Shown: positions 16,203 through 22,555 of the stretch, one piece after another
How positions within the stretch are numbered: position 1 is the stretch's first letter
How the letters are laid out: each line of letters starts with the position of its first letter
Assembly: GCA_002719135.1 (NCBI GenBank)
Contig: PBGU01000057.1
Location: 53,297 to 75,851, forward strand
Direction: 5' to 3'
Length of the DNA: 22,555 nucleotides
Origin: Gammaproteobacteria bacterium
GTDB lineage: Bacteria > Pseudomonadota > Gammaproteobacteria > Pseudomonadales > Azotimanducaceae
Notes under the pieces: generated by a model
Seen by the model: the letters and a program-made list of their open reading frames with translations, nothing else
Databases searched by the model: none
What the model was told of the DNA's origin: nothing
Program-made: the position numbers and the translations under genes

Positions 16203-16208
16203 ATTATA
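16203..16208 (-). promoter_or_regulatory. Consensus -10 box upstream of gloA
   Basis: A perfect TATAAT on the minus strand, preceded by a seven-base T run, lies 31 bases before the gloA start codon. Sites at -35 with 16-18 base spacing are poor (CAATCA/AATCAA). A TTGACG at 16221-16216 is too close to act as its -35. The leader would be about 24 bases. Confidence 0.4.
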
Positions 16209-16434
16209 AAAAAAGCGTCAAAGATTGATTGGGGCAATCAAGAGGCATCGACAGTACTCCCGGTTAGATCAGAGTGGTAACGTTTTACGTTGACGTCACG
16301 GAACCCCTATATCCGGCTCTGTTAACGGCCATAGGACTTGATCGGTCAGAATGGACGGTAAGTGAAAAGACTCTGGTTTGTTTCAATCCTACTCGCGATT
16401 GATCGGTTGGATAAAACATGAGAACGAAAGTGAC
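16209..16434. other. Intergenic stretch before the fused CoA-transferase
   Basis: No tRNA, repeat or convincing gene was seen. It contains an 8-base palindrome TGACGTCA (16291-16298) and a possible rightward promoter, TTTACG (16284-16289) with TATATC (16308-16313) at 18-base spacing. That promoter would give the CoA-transferase operon a long leader that includes the short frame at 16435. Confidence 0.3.
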
Positions 16435-16557
16435 ATGTTGAGTACGGACTTGCTTCACTCTGCGGGTCAAGCCCTCGGAGCTGATGGATTGGGGGACGTC
16501 TTCCGTTTCCGACAAGACCTACGCGTCGAAGTGAATTGGGTTCATTGGGGATCGTGA
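16435..16557 (+). CDS. Possible small protein overlapping the CoA-transferase start
   Basis: A 40-residue frame from ATG 16435 to TGA 16555-16557, beginning MLSTDLLHSAGQALG and ending VEVNWVHWGS. The stop shares GTGA with the GTG start (16554) of the next gene, the typical sign of translational coupling. The frame is open further upstream to 16366, and a TTG at 16378 would give 59 residues. Codon use resembles the neighbouring genes. No family recognised, and the ribosome-binding site is weak, so it may be a leader frame or chance. Confidence 0.3.
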   Translation: MLSTDLLHSAGQALGADGLGDVFRFRQDLRVEVNWVHWGS

Positions 16558-18551
16558 AACCGCTTACGGGAATAAGGGTTCTTTCGATGGAACAAGCGGC
16601 TGCGCTTCCGTTTGCGACTCGGCATCTGGCGGATTTGGGCGCGGAAGTGATTCGCATTCAGTCCCATGCGCGAGGCGCCCCGCTTCTCCAAGACATTCAC
16701 TATTTTCGTAACAAAAAAAGCGTTGGTTTAGATCTTTCGAAAGCGGGAGGTCCTGACGTTTTCCGCGCCATTGCGGCAAACGTGGACGTCGTCGCACACA
16801 ACTTTACTCCGAGGGTCATGCGTCAGTTCCAAATCGACTTTGACCAGATCAGACAGGTAAACGATAACGTTATCTATTGTTCCGTAACCGGGTTTGGGAC
16901 GACGGGTCCGTGGAAAGATAGACCGTTATTCGGGCCAGGCGCGGAAGCCATGTCTGGGCAGAACAGCATGATCGGAGAGCCGGGTTCCAACACACCTGGA
17001 AGACCCGGAACGATCACGTATGCGGATCATGTCTGTGGCTTATATCTATTGGTAGCCTTGCTCGGGGCGTTGGATGAACGGCGTGAACGACCGGGACCTC
17101 GCCACGTGGAGGTTTCGTTGTACGAGACGGGCGTCAGCCATATTGGGACGGTGGTAGCTGAGCGCTCAAAGCACGCGAATCGACCCGGTCCAAGCGCGAG
17201 CGTCAACATTGAGACTGCCGATGTCGCGGACGTTGTCCGAGACCATGACCGTTGGAGTAGGGGATGCTTTGTGGTCGCAGGGACACAGGTGACATCGGGT
17301 CCAGTATGGGGTGGGGGCGTTGACTCGGTCTGGACGGCCACCGCCATCGGGGAACATAACGAAGAAATCTTGAAAGAAATTGCCGGGTATGAATCGTCTG
17401 CTATCGAAAACCTTGCCCAGGATGGGGTCGTCGGTCAAAAGCAACTACGTTTCGGCATAAAACCAGACCCCGATACACCCCTTGCCATCGAGCGGGGGCT
17501 GCTTAGTCGAGTTGATCAACGCGAGCGCAATTGGGGTCGTTTTGAGTCGATCAAAGTGAAGTCGCCGTGGTCCCGCCGCAAGAAATTGCAACGATCTCCA
17601 GGGCGCCGGGTATTGGAAGTAGCGGGTTCCGTTGCCGTGGCCGCGGCCGCGAAGCAATTCGTGGATTTGGGCTGGGATGTTAGGCGGGTCGGAAACCGAA
17701 GCACCGAGTACCGCTGGGGTGATTCTAACGGTGGCGGGGACGCCTTCTTGGACCACGGTAAAAAGATCGTCGATGAGTCGTTCGAGAGCCTTGTCCGTTC
17801 GTCTGACATCGTGATCGGGGATGCATCAATAGCCAATGTCGATGGGCCTTCAGTTGTCGCCGTGATTAGCGGTTTTGGGATGGACGGACCGCGGAATTGG
17901 GATGAAGATTCGCTCCAGGCGAAGAGTGGATTTATGAGCCTTACGGGCGAATACGACCAGCTGCCCCAGCGTCTGCCTCCATGGGCGGCGGAAATGACTG
18001 GTGGTGTTGCTGCAGCGTCTCTGATCATTGCGGCTTATATGGAGAGTCGGAACGAGCGCCACGGTCGCCTCATTGATTTCGTGATTTCGGACGTGCTGAC
18101 TGGCTTCGTTCAAAGCCAAGTCGGGCGATACGCTGCTACCGGCGAAGTCGCCAGACGCGAAGGAAGGGTCAAGCACGCACTCAGAATGGTGCCAACCCGC
18201 GAAGGTCATCTATACTGTGCACCCGGTGCTGTCATGAACGTGCCCATGGAAGGTGTGGCGAAGTTGACCGGGGAACCCCGTCTCGCCGAAGTTCACTTCC
18301 AAACTGCTGAAGGGCGTATGCAGAATTGGTCGGAATATTCAGAGCTTATGGTGAACGCTTTTAGTTCGCGTAGTGCCAAAGAGTGGTTTGCCGAAGCGGA
18401 AAAACATCATCTTACCTTCGCGTTGGTGCAGTCGGTGGACGACTTGTACGACTGCCCTCAATTGCGCGCGCGAGGAACCCTCGTTGAATCTCGCGGGTAT
18501 CGGTTCCCAATCAGCGGATTTCGAATTCACCCGGCGGATGCTGATGCCTAG
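16554..18551 (+). CDS. Tandem-fused CaiB/BaiF (family III) CoA-transferase
   Basis: 665 residues from GTG 16554, about one and a half times to twice a normal 380-420 residue family III CoA-transferase. The first half begins KPLTGIRVLSMEQ and has GAEVIRI, GLDLSKAGG, VIYCSVTGFG and GRPGTITYADHVCGLY; the Asp in TYADH (residue 158) is where the catalytic aspartate should lie. A second family III unit begins near RRVLEVAGSVAVAAAAKQFVDLGW and has VVAVISGFGMDGP and WAAEMTGGVAAASLI, where Glu replaces the catalytic Asp, then the normal C-terminal part (ALRMVPTREGHLYC, NWSEYSELMVNAF, VQSVDDLYDCPQLRARG). Known enzymes are interlocked homodimers, so a fused pair with one degenerate site is plausible. 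A TTG at 16536 in frame would add six residues. The hot-dog gene overlaps its end. Confidence 0.85.
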   Translation: MKPLTGIRVLSMEQAAALPFATRHLADLGAEVIRIQSHARGAPLLQDIHYFRNKKSVGLDLSKAGGPDVFRAIAANVDVVAHNFTPRVMRQFQIDFDQIRQVNDNVIYCSVTGFGTTGPWKDRPLFGPGAEAMSGQNSMIGEPGSNTPGRPGTITYADHVCGLYLLVALLGALDERRERPGPRHVEVSLYETGVSHIGTVVAERSKHANRPGPSASVNIETADVADVVRDHDRWSRGCFVVAGTQVTSGPVWGGGVDSVWTATAIGEHNEEILKEIAGYESSAIENLAQDGVVGQKQLRFGIKPDPDTPLAIERGLLSRVDQRERNWGRFESIKVKSPWSRRKKLQRSPGRRVLEVAGSVAVAAAAKQFVDLGWDVRRVGNRSTEYRWGDSNGGGDAFLDHGKKIVDESFESLVRSSDIVIGDASIANVDGPSVVAVISGFGMDGPRNWDEDSLQAKSGFMSLTGEYDQLPQRLPPWAAEMTGGVAAASLIIAAYMESRNERHGRLIDFVISDVLTGFVQSQVGRYAATGEVARREGRVKHALRMVPTREGHLYCAPGAVMNVPMEGVAKLTGEPRLAEVHFQTAEGRMQNWSEYSELMVNAFSSRSAKEWFAEAEKHHLTFALVQSVDDLYDCPQLRARGTLVESRGYRFPISGFRIHPADADA

Positions 18552-19350
18552 CCGCCGCCGTCTCCGCGCTTTTATGAAAAACCCGGATGCGGAGAAATCT
18601 AACGCGATTCATTCAACATCGGGAGCTAGGGATTATGGATTTCAAGGCGCGCTCGTAGGTGGAGCGACGGCGTACGGTTGGGCTGCGTCGTTCTTTGTCG
18701 AGACGCTGGGGAACCAATGGCTTAATTTTGGTTGGGTCCAGGTTCGGTTTCGTCAGCCCATTTATCCAAACGATGATCTGGTGGTTATCCTTGGCGACGA
18801 TGGACTTTTCGACGTTCGTCGAGATATCGACGAGGTGTCCTGTCTTTCCGGTCGAGTCGGAAGAGGCGAAGCTCCGTGGTTAGGAGATGTAGGGATCCCA
18901 AGTCGACGGCCGCCTGAGCCGATGCCAGATTGCATGCCGGACCTCACCCTCAGGGATGCGCCGTTGGGTGAGGAATTACGGACCCGGGAAGTACATTTGT
19001 CGGTCGCTGATGCGGAAGCTTATGCGCGGGATAAACAACAGGAGAGCTTGGATTGTTTTTTCGGGTCGGACGCTTCCGTTCATCCGGCGTGGATAGCGGA
19101 GCAACCCATCCATTGGCTACATCATTCGTACAACTACGGGCCATCAATTCATACGGAGAGTCGCATACAACATCTCCGCCGCGGGCAGGTCGGTCAAACC
19201 TATTATGTCGCAGGGATTTGTCGCGACGTGTACGAGCGAAAAGGACACCACTACATCGTTAATGACACGGAAATCCGGGACGCTGCCGACAGAGCGGTTG
19301 CCCGCGTTCAGCATACGGCAATATTTCGAGTGCGAAAGCCACAGGCGTAA
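18544..19350 (+). CDS. Double hot-dog (MaoC / FAS1-like dehydratase-related) protein
   Basis: 268 residues from ATG 18544, overlapping the CoA-transferase stop by eight bases (ATG 18538 is an equal alternative). The open frame extends back to 18373 but runs inside the CoA-transferase. The first hot-dog unit has NPDAEKSNAIHSTSGARDYGF then GALVGGATAYG and WVQVRFRQPIYPND; the second has IHWLHHSYNYGPSIHTES, GQTYYVAGICRDVYERKGHHYIVND and VQHTAIFRV. In R-specific hydratases the catalytic dyad lies in a G-D-x-N-P-x-H pattern; here Asn and His remain (SNAIH) but the Asp position is Lys. Mesaconyl-CoA hydratases and acyl-CoA dehydratases are relatives. The coupling suggests it acts on the thioester made by the transferase. 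Activity uncertain. Confidence 0.75.
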   Translation: MPSRRRLRAFMKNPDAEKSNAIHSTSGARDYGFQGALVGGATAYGWAASFFVETLGNQWLNFGWVQVRFRQPIYPNDDLVVILGDDGLFDVRRDIDEVSCLSGRVGRGEAPWLGDVGIPSRRPPEPMPDCMPDLTLRDAPLGEELRTREVHLSVADAEAYARDKQQESLDCFFGSDASVHPAWIAEQPIHWLHHSYNYGPSIHTESRIQHLRRGQVGQTYYVAGICRDVYERKGHHYIVNDTEIRDAADRAVARVQHTAIFRVRKPQA

Positions 19351-19379
19351 CGAAGCATTTTGCTCAACTGAAGAGCTGT

Positions 19380-20594
19380 CTAAATAGCCCCCTCGGTACG
19401 TAACTTCTCGATTTCGTTATCCGGGTAGCCTAGGTCGTGGAGGATCTCTTTGGTGTGCTCTCCGATGTCGGGGGCTTTTTTAACGCCTCGTACCGGTAAT
19501 CCATCAACGTTTATTGGGTGATTGATCACCCATTGCGTACCGACGTCTTCTTCGGGCGGTTTAATAATGTTGTTGATTTTCAGCTGCGGATCTTCGGCCA
19601 GATCGGCGAGGGTCCCCACCATTGATACTGGGACGGATGCTCGGTTGAAAACTGAGATCCAGTGGTCGGCGTTATGGCTTCGTAGCAGCGGACGCAACTC
19701 CCGGGCTAATGCTCCACCAGACTCAATGCGGGCTCGTCTCGAATTGAACCGTGGATCCTCTAGGAGATACGACGCCTCGAGGACGTGGAAAAAGGCCTCG
19801 ATCTCTTCATCGGATCGGACCATCGTGAACTGTAAAAAGCGATTGTCCGAAGTTTCGTAGAGCTCGCGGGTAAAGTGTCGTGCGGCTACGCTTGGGTAGT
19901 TGGAGAAGTCACCCTTGGCGAATACGGCCGATGCAATGCATGACGCAGACCACACCCCGTTGGCAATCAACGAGGTATGAACCATGCTTCCCTTGCCAGT
20001 TCGTTCGCGTCTTAAAAGCGCTGTCACTATTGCGGCGTAAAGTGCTACGGCTGTTGGATGATCGCCCATCCCCGGAAGCGACTGCGCCGGCGGTGAACCC
20101 GGCGATCGCACTAGATCCATCAAGCCGCTGCGAGCCCAATACGCGACGAGATCAAATCCCTCACGATCCCGTTCGGGCCCGTTTTCTCCGTAGGCGGTGA
20201 GCGAGGCATAAATTACATTCGGGTTGATGGTTTTAATGTCGTCGTAGGTAAGGCCCAGGTCGCGCCGCATGTGCAACGGATGATTGGTGACGTAGACGTC
20301 GCAGTCTTGGGCCAGCTGGCGAAGAATCGTCTTTCCCGTCTCGGTCTTTAGATTTAGTGTGATCGACCGCTTGTTACGAGCGTCTTGAACCCAGGTGTAA
20401 TTAATTTCGGCATCGGGTGTTCCCGGTGCTATCGCGAGTCCACGATAAGGGTCCCCCGAACCCGGAATTTCGACTTTGATCACGTCGGCGCCAAAGTCGG
20501 CCAAAATGGTTGCCGAAACAGGCCCCGCTATCCACGAACCGACATCCAATACCTTAAGACCTGAAAAAAGGAGATCTTCCTCGTGCATCTTCAA
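19380..20594 (-). CDS. CaiB/BaiF (family III) CoA-transferase
   Basis: 404 residues, standard length. Signatures in order: LKVLDVGSWIAGPVSATILADFGADVIKVE (13-42), NKRSITLNLKTETGK (74-88), NPNVIYASLTAYGENGP (124-140), and LPGMGDHPTAVALYAAIVTALLRR, where Asp178 is the expected nucleophile that forms the aspartyl-CoA anhydride. These enzymes move CoA between acyl-CoAs and free acids, e.g. formyl-, carnitine-, succinyl- or mesaconyl-CoA substrates. ATG 20594 or the second ATG at 20588 could start; GAAG just upstream is weak for both. It converges with the hot-dog gene (29 bp) and diverges from the SDR gene across 148 bp that should hold both promoters. Unlike the 671-codon-range fused copy nearby, this one is complete and conventional. 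Confidence 0.93.
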   Translation of the reverse strand: MKMHEEDLLFSGLKVLDVGSWIAGPVSATILADFGADVIKVEIPGSGDPYRGLAIAPGTPDAEINYTWVQDARNKRSITLNLKTETGKTILRQLAQDCDVYVTNHPLHMRRDLGLTYDDIKTINPNVIYASLTAYGENGPERDREGFDLVAYWARSGLMDLVRSPGSPPAQSLPGMGDHPTAVALYAAIVTALLRRERTGKGSMVHTSLIANGVWSASCIASAVFAKGDFSNYPSVAARHFTRELYETSDNRFLQFTMVRSDEEIEAFFHVLEASYLLEDPRFNSRRARIESGGALARELRPLLRSHNADHWISVFNRASVPVSMVGTLADLAEDPQLKINNIIKPPEEDVGTQWVINHPINVDGLPVRGVKKAPDIGEHTKEILHDLGYPDNEIEKLRTEGAI

Positions 20595-20742
20595 TCACTC
20601 ACCATCGAACTTCGTCGCCGTCATATTATTCGAAAGTCGACATACTGATTCAGAAGATTTCGTCACGCGTAGTACTTGGCGAGCATCGGCAAACCACGCG
20701 ATATCGGCTAAGTTAGCTTTTTCGTTCAGTAGGAAAAAAATT

Positions 20743-21519
20743 ATGGAATTACACGGACGAGTGGTAGTGGTTACAGGAGGCGCGAGTGGGATCGGTGCGG
20801 CATGTGCCCGCGCGTTTTGCGAGGAAGGGGCGAAAGTCGCGGTTGCTGACGTAAACGTAGAAGGCGCGCGCGCGGTTGCCGATGACATTGGCGCTATCGC
20901 AGTCTCTTGCGATGTGGGGAGGGAAGAAGACGTGGGTGCTCTCGTTAAAACGTGTGAGACGGAGCTCGGGGAGATTGACTTATTCTTTAGCAATGCAGCG
21001 GTGGCAACCGGGGGTGATCCGATTTCCACACCGGTAGACACATGGCAGCAACAATGGCAAATCAACGTCATGGGTCATGTATATGCAGTTCGTGCGGTGC
21101 TGCCTTCGATGTTGGCGCGGGGCGATGGCTATCTCGTTCACACGGCGTCGATGGCGGGTATCCTTACGTCTCAAGGAAATCTTACCTATGCCACAACTAA
21201 ACATGCAGTGGTCGGTCTGGCCGAGTGGTTGTCGATCACCTACCACGATCGTGGCATTAGAACGTCTTTGTTAGCACCACTCGGAGTGAATACACCCATG
21301 CTTGGGGGTGGAGATTCTCCGTTTGCACGCGCCGCAGCGGGCCCTGTGAAGGAGCCGGAAGAAGTCGCCGACATGGTTGTTCAATCGATTCGCGATGAGC
21401 GATTTCTTATTTTGACGGACGAAATTGCCCAAACTTGGATGGAACGCAAAACCAATGATCTGGAACGTTGGCTGCATGGGATGCGCCGACTACAACGAAA
21501 AATAGACGACGTAGGATGA
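20743..21519 (+). CDS. Short-chain dehydrogenase/reductase (SDR), classical, NAD-type
   Basis: 258 residues from ATG 20743, with AGTAGGA eight bases upstream. The frame is open 267 bases further back, but that runs through the divergent promoter region and into the CoA-transferase gene. TGGASGIG (11-18) is the dinucleotide loop; Asp36 after the second strand favours NAD(H) over NADP(H). FSNAA (82-86), INVMGH, Ser136 (HTASM) and Tyr149-xxx-Lys153 (YATTK) complete the catalytic set. Classical SDRs oxidise secondary alcohols or reduce ketones, including 3-hydroxyacyl-CoA type substrates. The position beside a CoA-transferase fits a hydroxy-acid or steroid/terpenoid-like catabolic step, but the substrate is unknown. 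Confidence 0.92.
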   Translation: MELHGRVVVVTGGASGIGAACARAFCEEGAKVAVADVNVEGARAVADDIGAIAVSCDVGREEDVGALVKTCETELGEIDLFFSNAAVATGGDPISTPVDTWQQQWQINVMGHVYAVRAVLPSMLARGDGYLVHTASMAGILTSQGNLTYATTKHAVVGLAEWLSITYHDRGIRTSLLAPLGVNTPMLGGGDSPFARAAAGPVKEPEEVADMVVQSIRDERFLILTDEIAQTWMERKTNDLERWLHGMRRLQRKIDDVG

Positions 21520-21565
21520 ATCAACGGCTGCGGATCAAAGAGCTAGGGCCGACCAATCCCTGGTT

Positions 21566-22258
21566 CTATGGTACGAAGCGTAGTCCGACGGTAACTCCTT
21601 GCGAATCCCAAGAACTGCCTTCAACGCCGACGACTAGAGAGGCCTTGCGGAGATTCCACAAGAATTTGAAACCGTAAATAGCCTCGGTTGAACCGGTGAA
21701 CTCGACGTAATCGTCGACATCGGCGTCGTCTTGAGATGTAGCGAGTTGCGTAAGCGTGTCTTGGTCGATCGAGCGTGACATTTTCGCGTGTCGTTGGATT
21801 CCCGCGGCGACGACGCACTGCCAGCTGTATGGGTTGCCGAAACGCCAACCGATTCTTGCAGCGACATCGCTGCCGCTTCGGCTTCTATCGTTCGACTCGA
21901 AATCCCAATTACGAGGGCCAGCTTCAACGAAAATGTCGACCCCGTCCAAGGGCAGCACTTTGAGAACTTTGAGATATGAGGATTTACTCGCCAAACGATC
22001 GGCGGCGATATGGAAACCAACGCCAAATTGATAATCGGATGTCTTGAGGTCTTTGTTTTCACCGTCTATATCGAATGCGTCTGCCTCTCCGTAGAGATAG
22101 AGAGACGCAGGTAGGGCTACCGATGCACGGCCTCGCAAACCGTCTTTATCGCCGTGGACGTAGTGACCTTCGATATAGGTGTAATCGTAGTCAACAGGGT
22201 CTCCCATTGTGCCGATAGACCAAGCCAGGCAGACCAGACAAAAAAATCTAGTAATCAC
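21566..22258 (-). CDS. Putative outer-membrane beta-barrel protein, function unknown
   Basis: 230 residues if started at GTG 22258, which gives a short signal-like N-terminus (ITRFFCLVCLAWSIG). A TTG at 22306 in the same frame adds 16 residues; neither has a good ribosome-binding site. The mature part alternates short amphipathic strands, e.g. YTYIEGHYVHG, GRASVALPASLYLYGEAD, YQFGVGFHIAADR, VDIFVEAGPRNW, DVAARIGWRF, CVVAAGIQRH and ASLVVGVEGSSWDSQGVTVGLRFVP, with acidic loops between, and ends close to a terminal Phe as porin-like barrels do. About eight strands suggest a small OmpA/OmpW-like barrel. I know of no named relative. It converges with the SDR gene (46 bp apart). The 5' leader contains a strong hairpin at 22402-22421. 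Confidence 0.65.
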   Translation of the reverse strand: MITRFFCLVCLAWSIGTMGDPVDYDYTYIEGHYVHGDKDGLRGRASVALPASLYLYGEADAFDIDGENKDLKTSDYQFGVGFHIAADRLASKSSYLKVLKVLPLDGVDIFVEAGPRNWDFESNDRSRSGSDVAARIGWRFGNPYSWQCVVAAGIQRHAKMSRSIDQDTLTQLATSQDDADVDDYVEFTGSTEAIYGFKFLWNLRKASLVVGVEGSSWDSQGVTVGLRFVP

Positions 22259-22555
22259 GAGCGAATCAGCGGTCGAAGACAGATCGGTTCGTTCGAACCC
22301 GAGCAAATCTGCAAAAGTGCTGAATTTTCTCTGAAACTACGAAACAACCAAAAAGACAAGTCATGATCGCGTACCTGGGTGTTCGATGGTGATTGTGAAT
22401 GTCAGCCGAGGCATCGGCTGAGTCTGGTCGGATAAGGAGTTTCTTGAATATCGAGCACCGAGTATAACCTATTGATGTATATAAGAAAAATGGCGTGGTG
22501 TGACCACAAGAGAAAAATGGTGATGTTGTCGTGCGACGAACAAGGATAGTTGAAC
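22259..22555. other. Terminal non-coding stretch with an 8-bp hairpin
   Basis: No gene is convincing here; the short frames are isolated. A perfect hairpin TCAGCCGA (22402-22409) / TCGGCTGA (22414-22421) with loop GGCA has no U-run on either strand, so it is not a standard terminator. A TATACT on the minus strand (22466-22461) could be the -10 of the barrel gene, but no matching -35 was found. A Shine-Dalgarno-like AAGGAG (22435-22440) precedes a TTG frame of only seven codons. Confidence 0.35.

Noticed and set aside
18373..18543. Upstream extension of the hot-dog gene
   Set aside because: Lies entirely inside the CoA-transferase in another frame, with a low-complexity, non-homologous sequence.
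20476..20742. Upstream extension of the SDR gene
   Set aside because: It runs antisense through the start of the CoA-transferase; ATG 20743 has a proper ribosome-binding site and begins the normal SDR fold.
1..22555. CRISPR arrays, insertion sequences, integrases, attachment sites, tRNA or rRNA genes
   Set aside because: Scanned for repeated spacers, transposase-like proteins, terminal repeats and cloverleaf patterns and found none convincing.

Overview
The window looks like a chromosomal segment of a free-living, probably marine, Gammaproteobacterium. The basis is an asparaginyl-tRNA synthetase of the E. coli type, a CysZ-like sulfate permease, a Ni-type glyoxalase I of the E. coli GloA pattern, a DUF482/FemAB-like acyltransferase and intermediate base composition. 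Genes are dense, often coupled, and change strand frequently. I see no plasmid, prophage, CRISPR, rRNA or tRNA features. This assignment is inference from gene content; no search was run.

Layout. Positions 1-2974 hold the tail of an unknown gene, a luciferase-like (LLM) flavin/F420 oxidoreductase, a CysZ-like membrane protein on the other strand, and an acyl-CoA-associated phosphotransferase. Positions 2975-4433 form a regulatory island: a MerR-family regulator of the LitR/CarH architecture, flanked on both sides by TGTACAGTA-type boxes and near-identical leftward promoters. The promoter downstream of the regulator points into a strongly hairpin-rich stretch with no convincing protein gene. 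Positions 4434-6982 hold an acyl-CoA ligase and a second phosphotransferase in one operon. Positions 6979-7290 are a decayed C-terminal fragment of an ABC exporter, followed leftward-transcribed by asnS and a DUF482/FemAB-like gene.

Positions 10241-16172 carry a MATE efflux pump, a flavodoxin-like reductase, a second LLM oxidoreductase, a carboxymuconolactone-decarboxylase-family protein, a CitE/HpcH-type CoA-ester lyase, a third LLM oxidoreductase and glyoxalase I. Positions 16435-21519 hold a tandem-fused CaiB/BaiF CoA-transferase translationally coupled to a double hot-dog protein, a conventional CaiB/BaiF CoA-transferase, and a short-chain dehydrogenase. The window ends with a putative outer-membrane beta-barrel protein.

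How it fits together. Apart from housekeeping genes (asnS, cysZ, gloA), most genes suit the breakdown or remodelling of an organic acid handled as CoA thioesters. The ligase and two CoA-transferases could load CoA, hot-dog and SDR proteins could hydrate and oxidise, the CitE-like lyase could cleave, and three LLM enzymes could do flavin/F420 redox or monooxygenation. The two phosphotransferases belong to a family often found beside acyl-CoA dehydrogenases. The substrate cannot be read from the sequence. The most unusual parts are the MerR island with its putative small RNA and the fused CoA-transferase/hot-dog pair.
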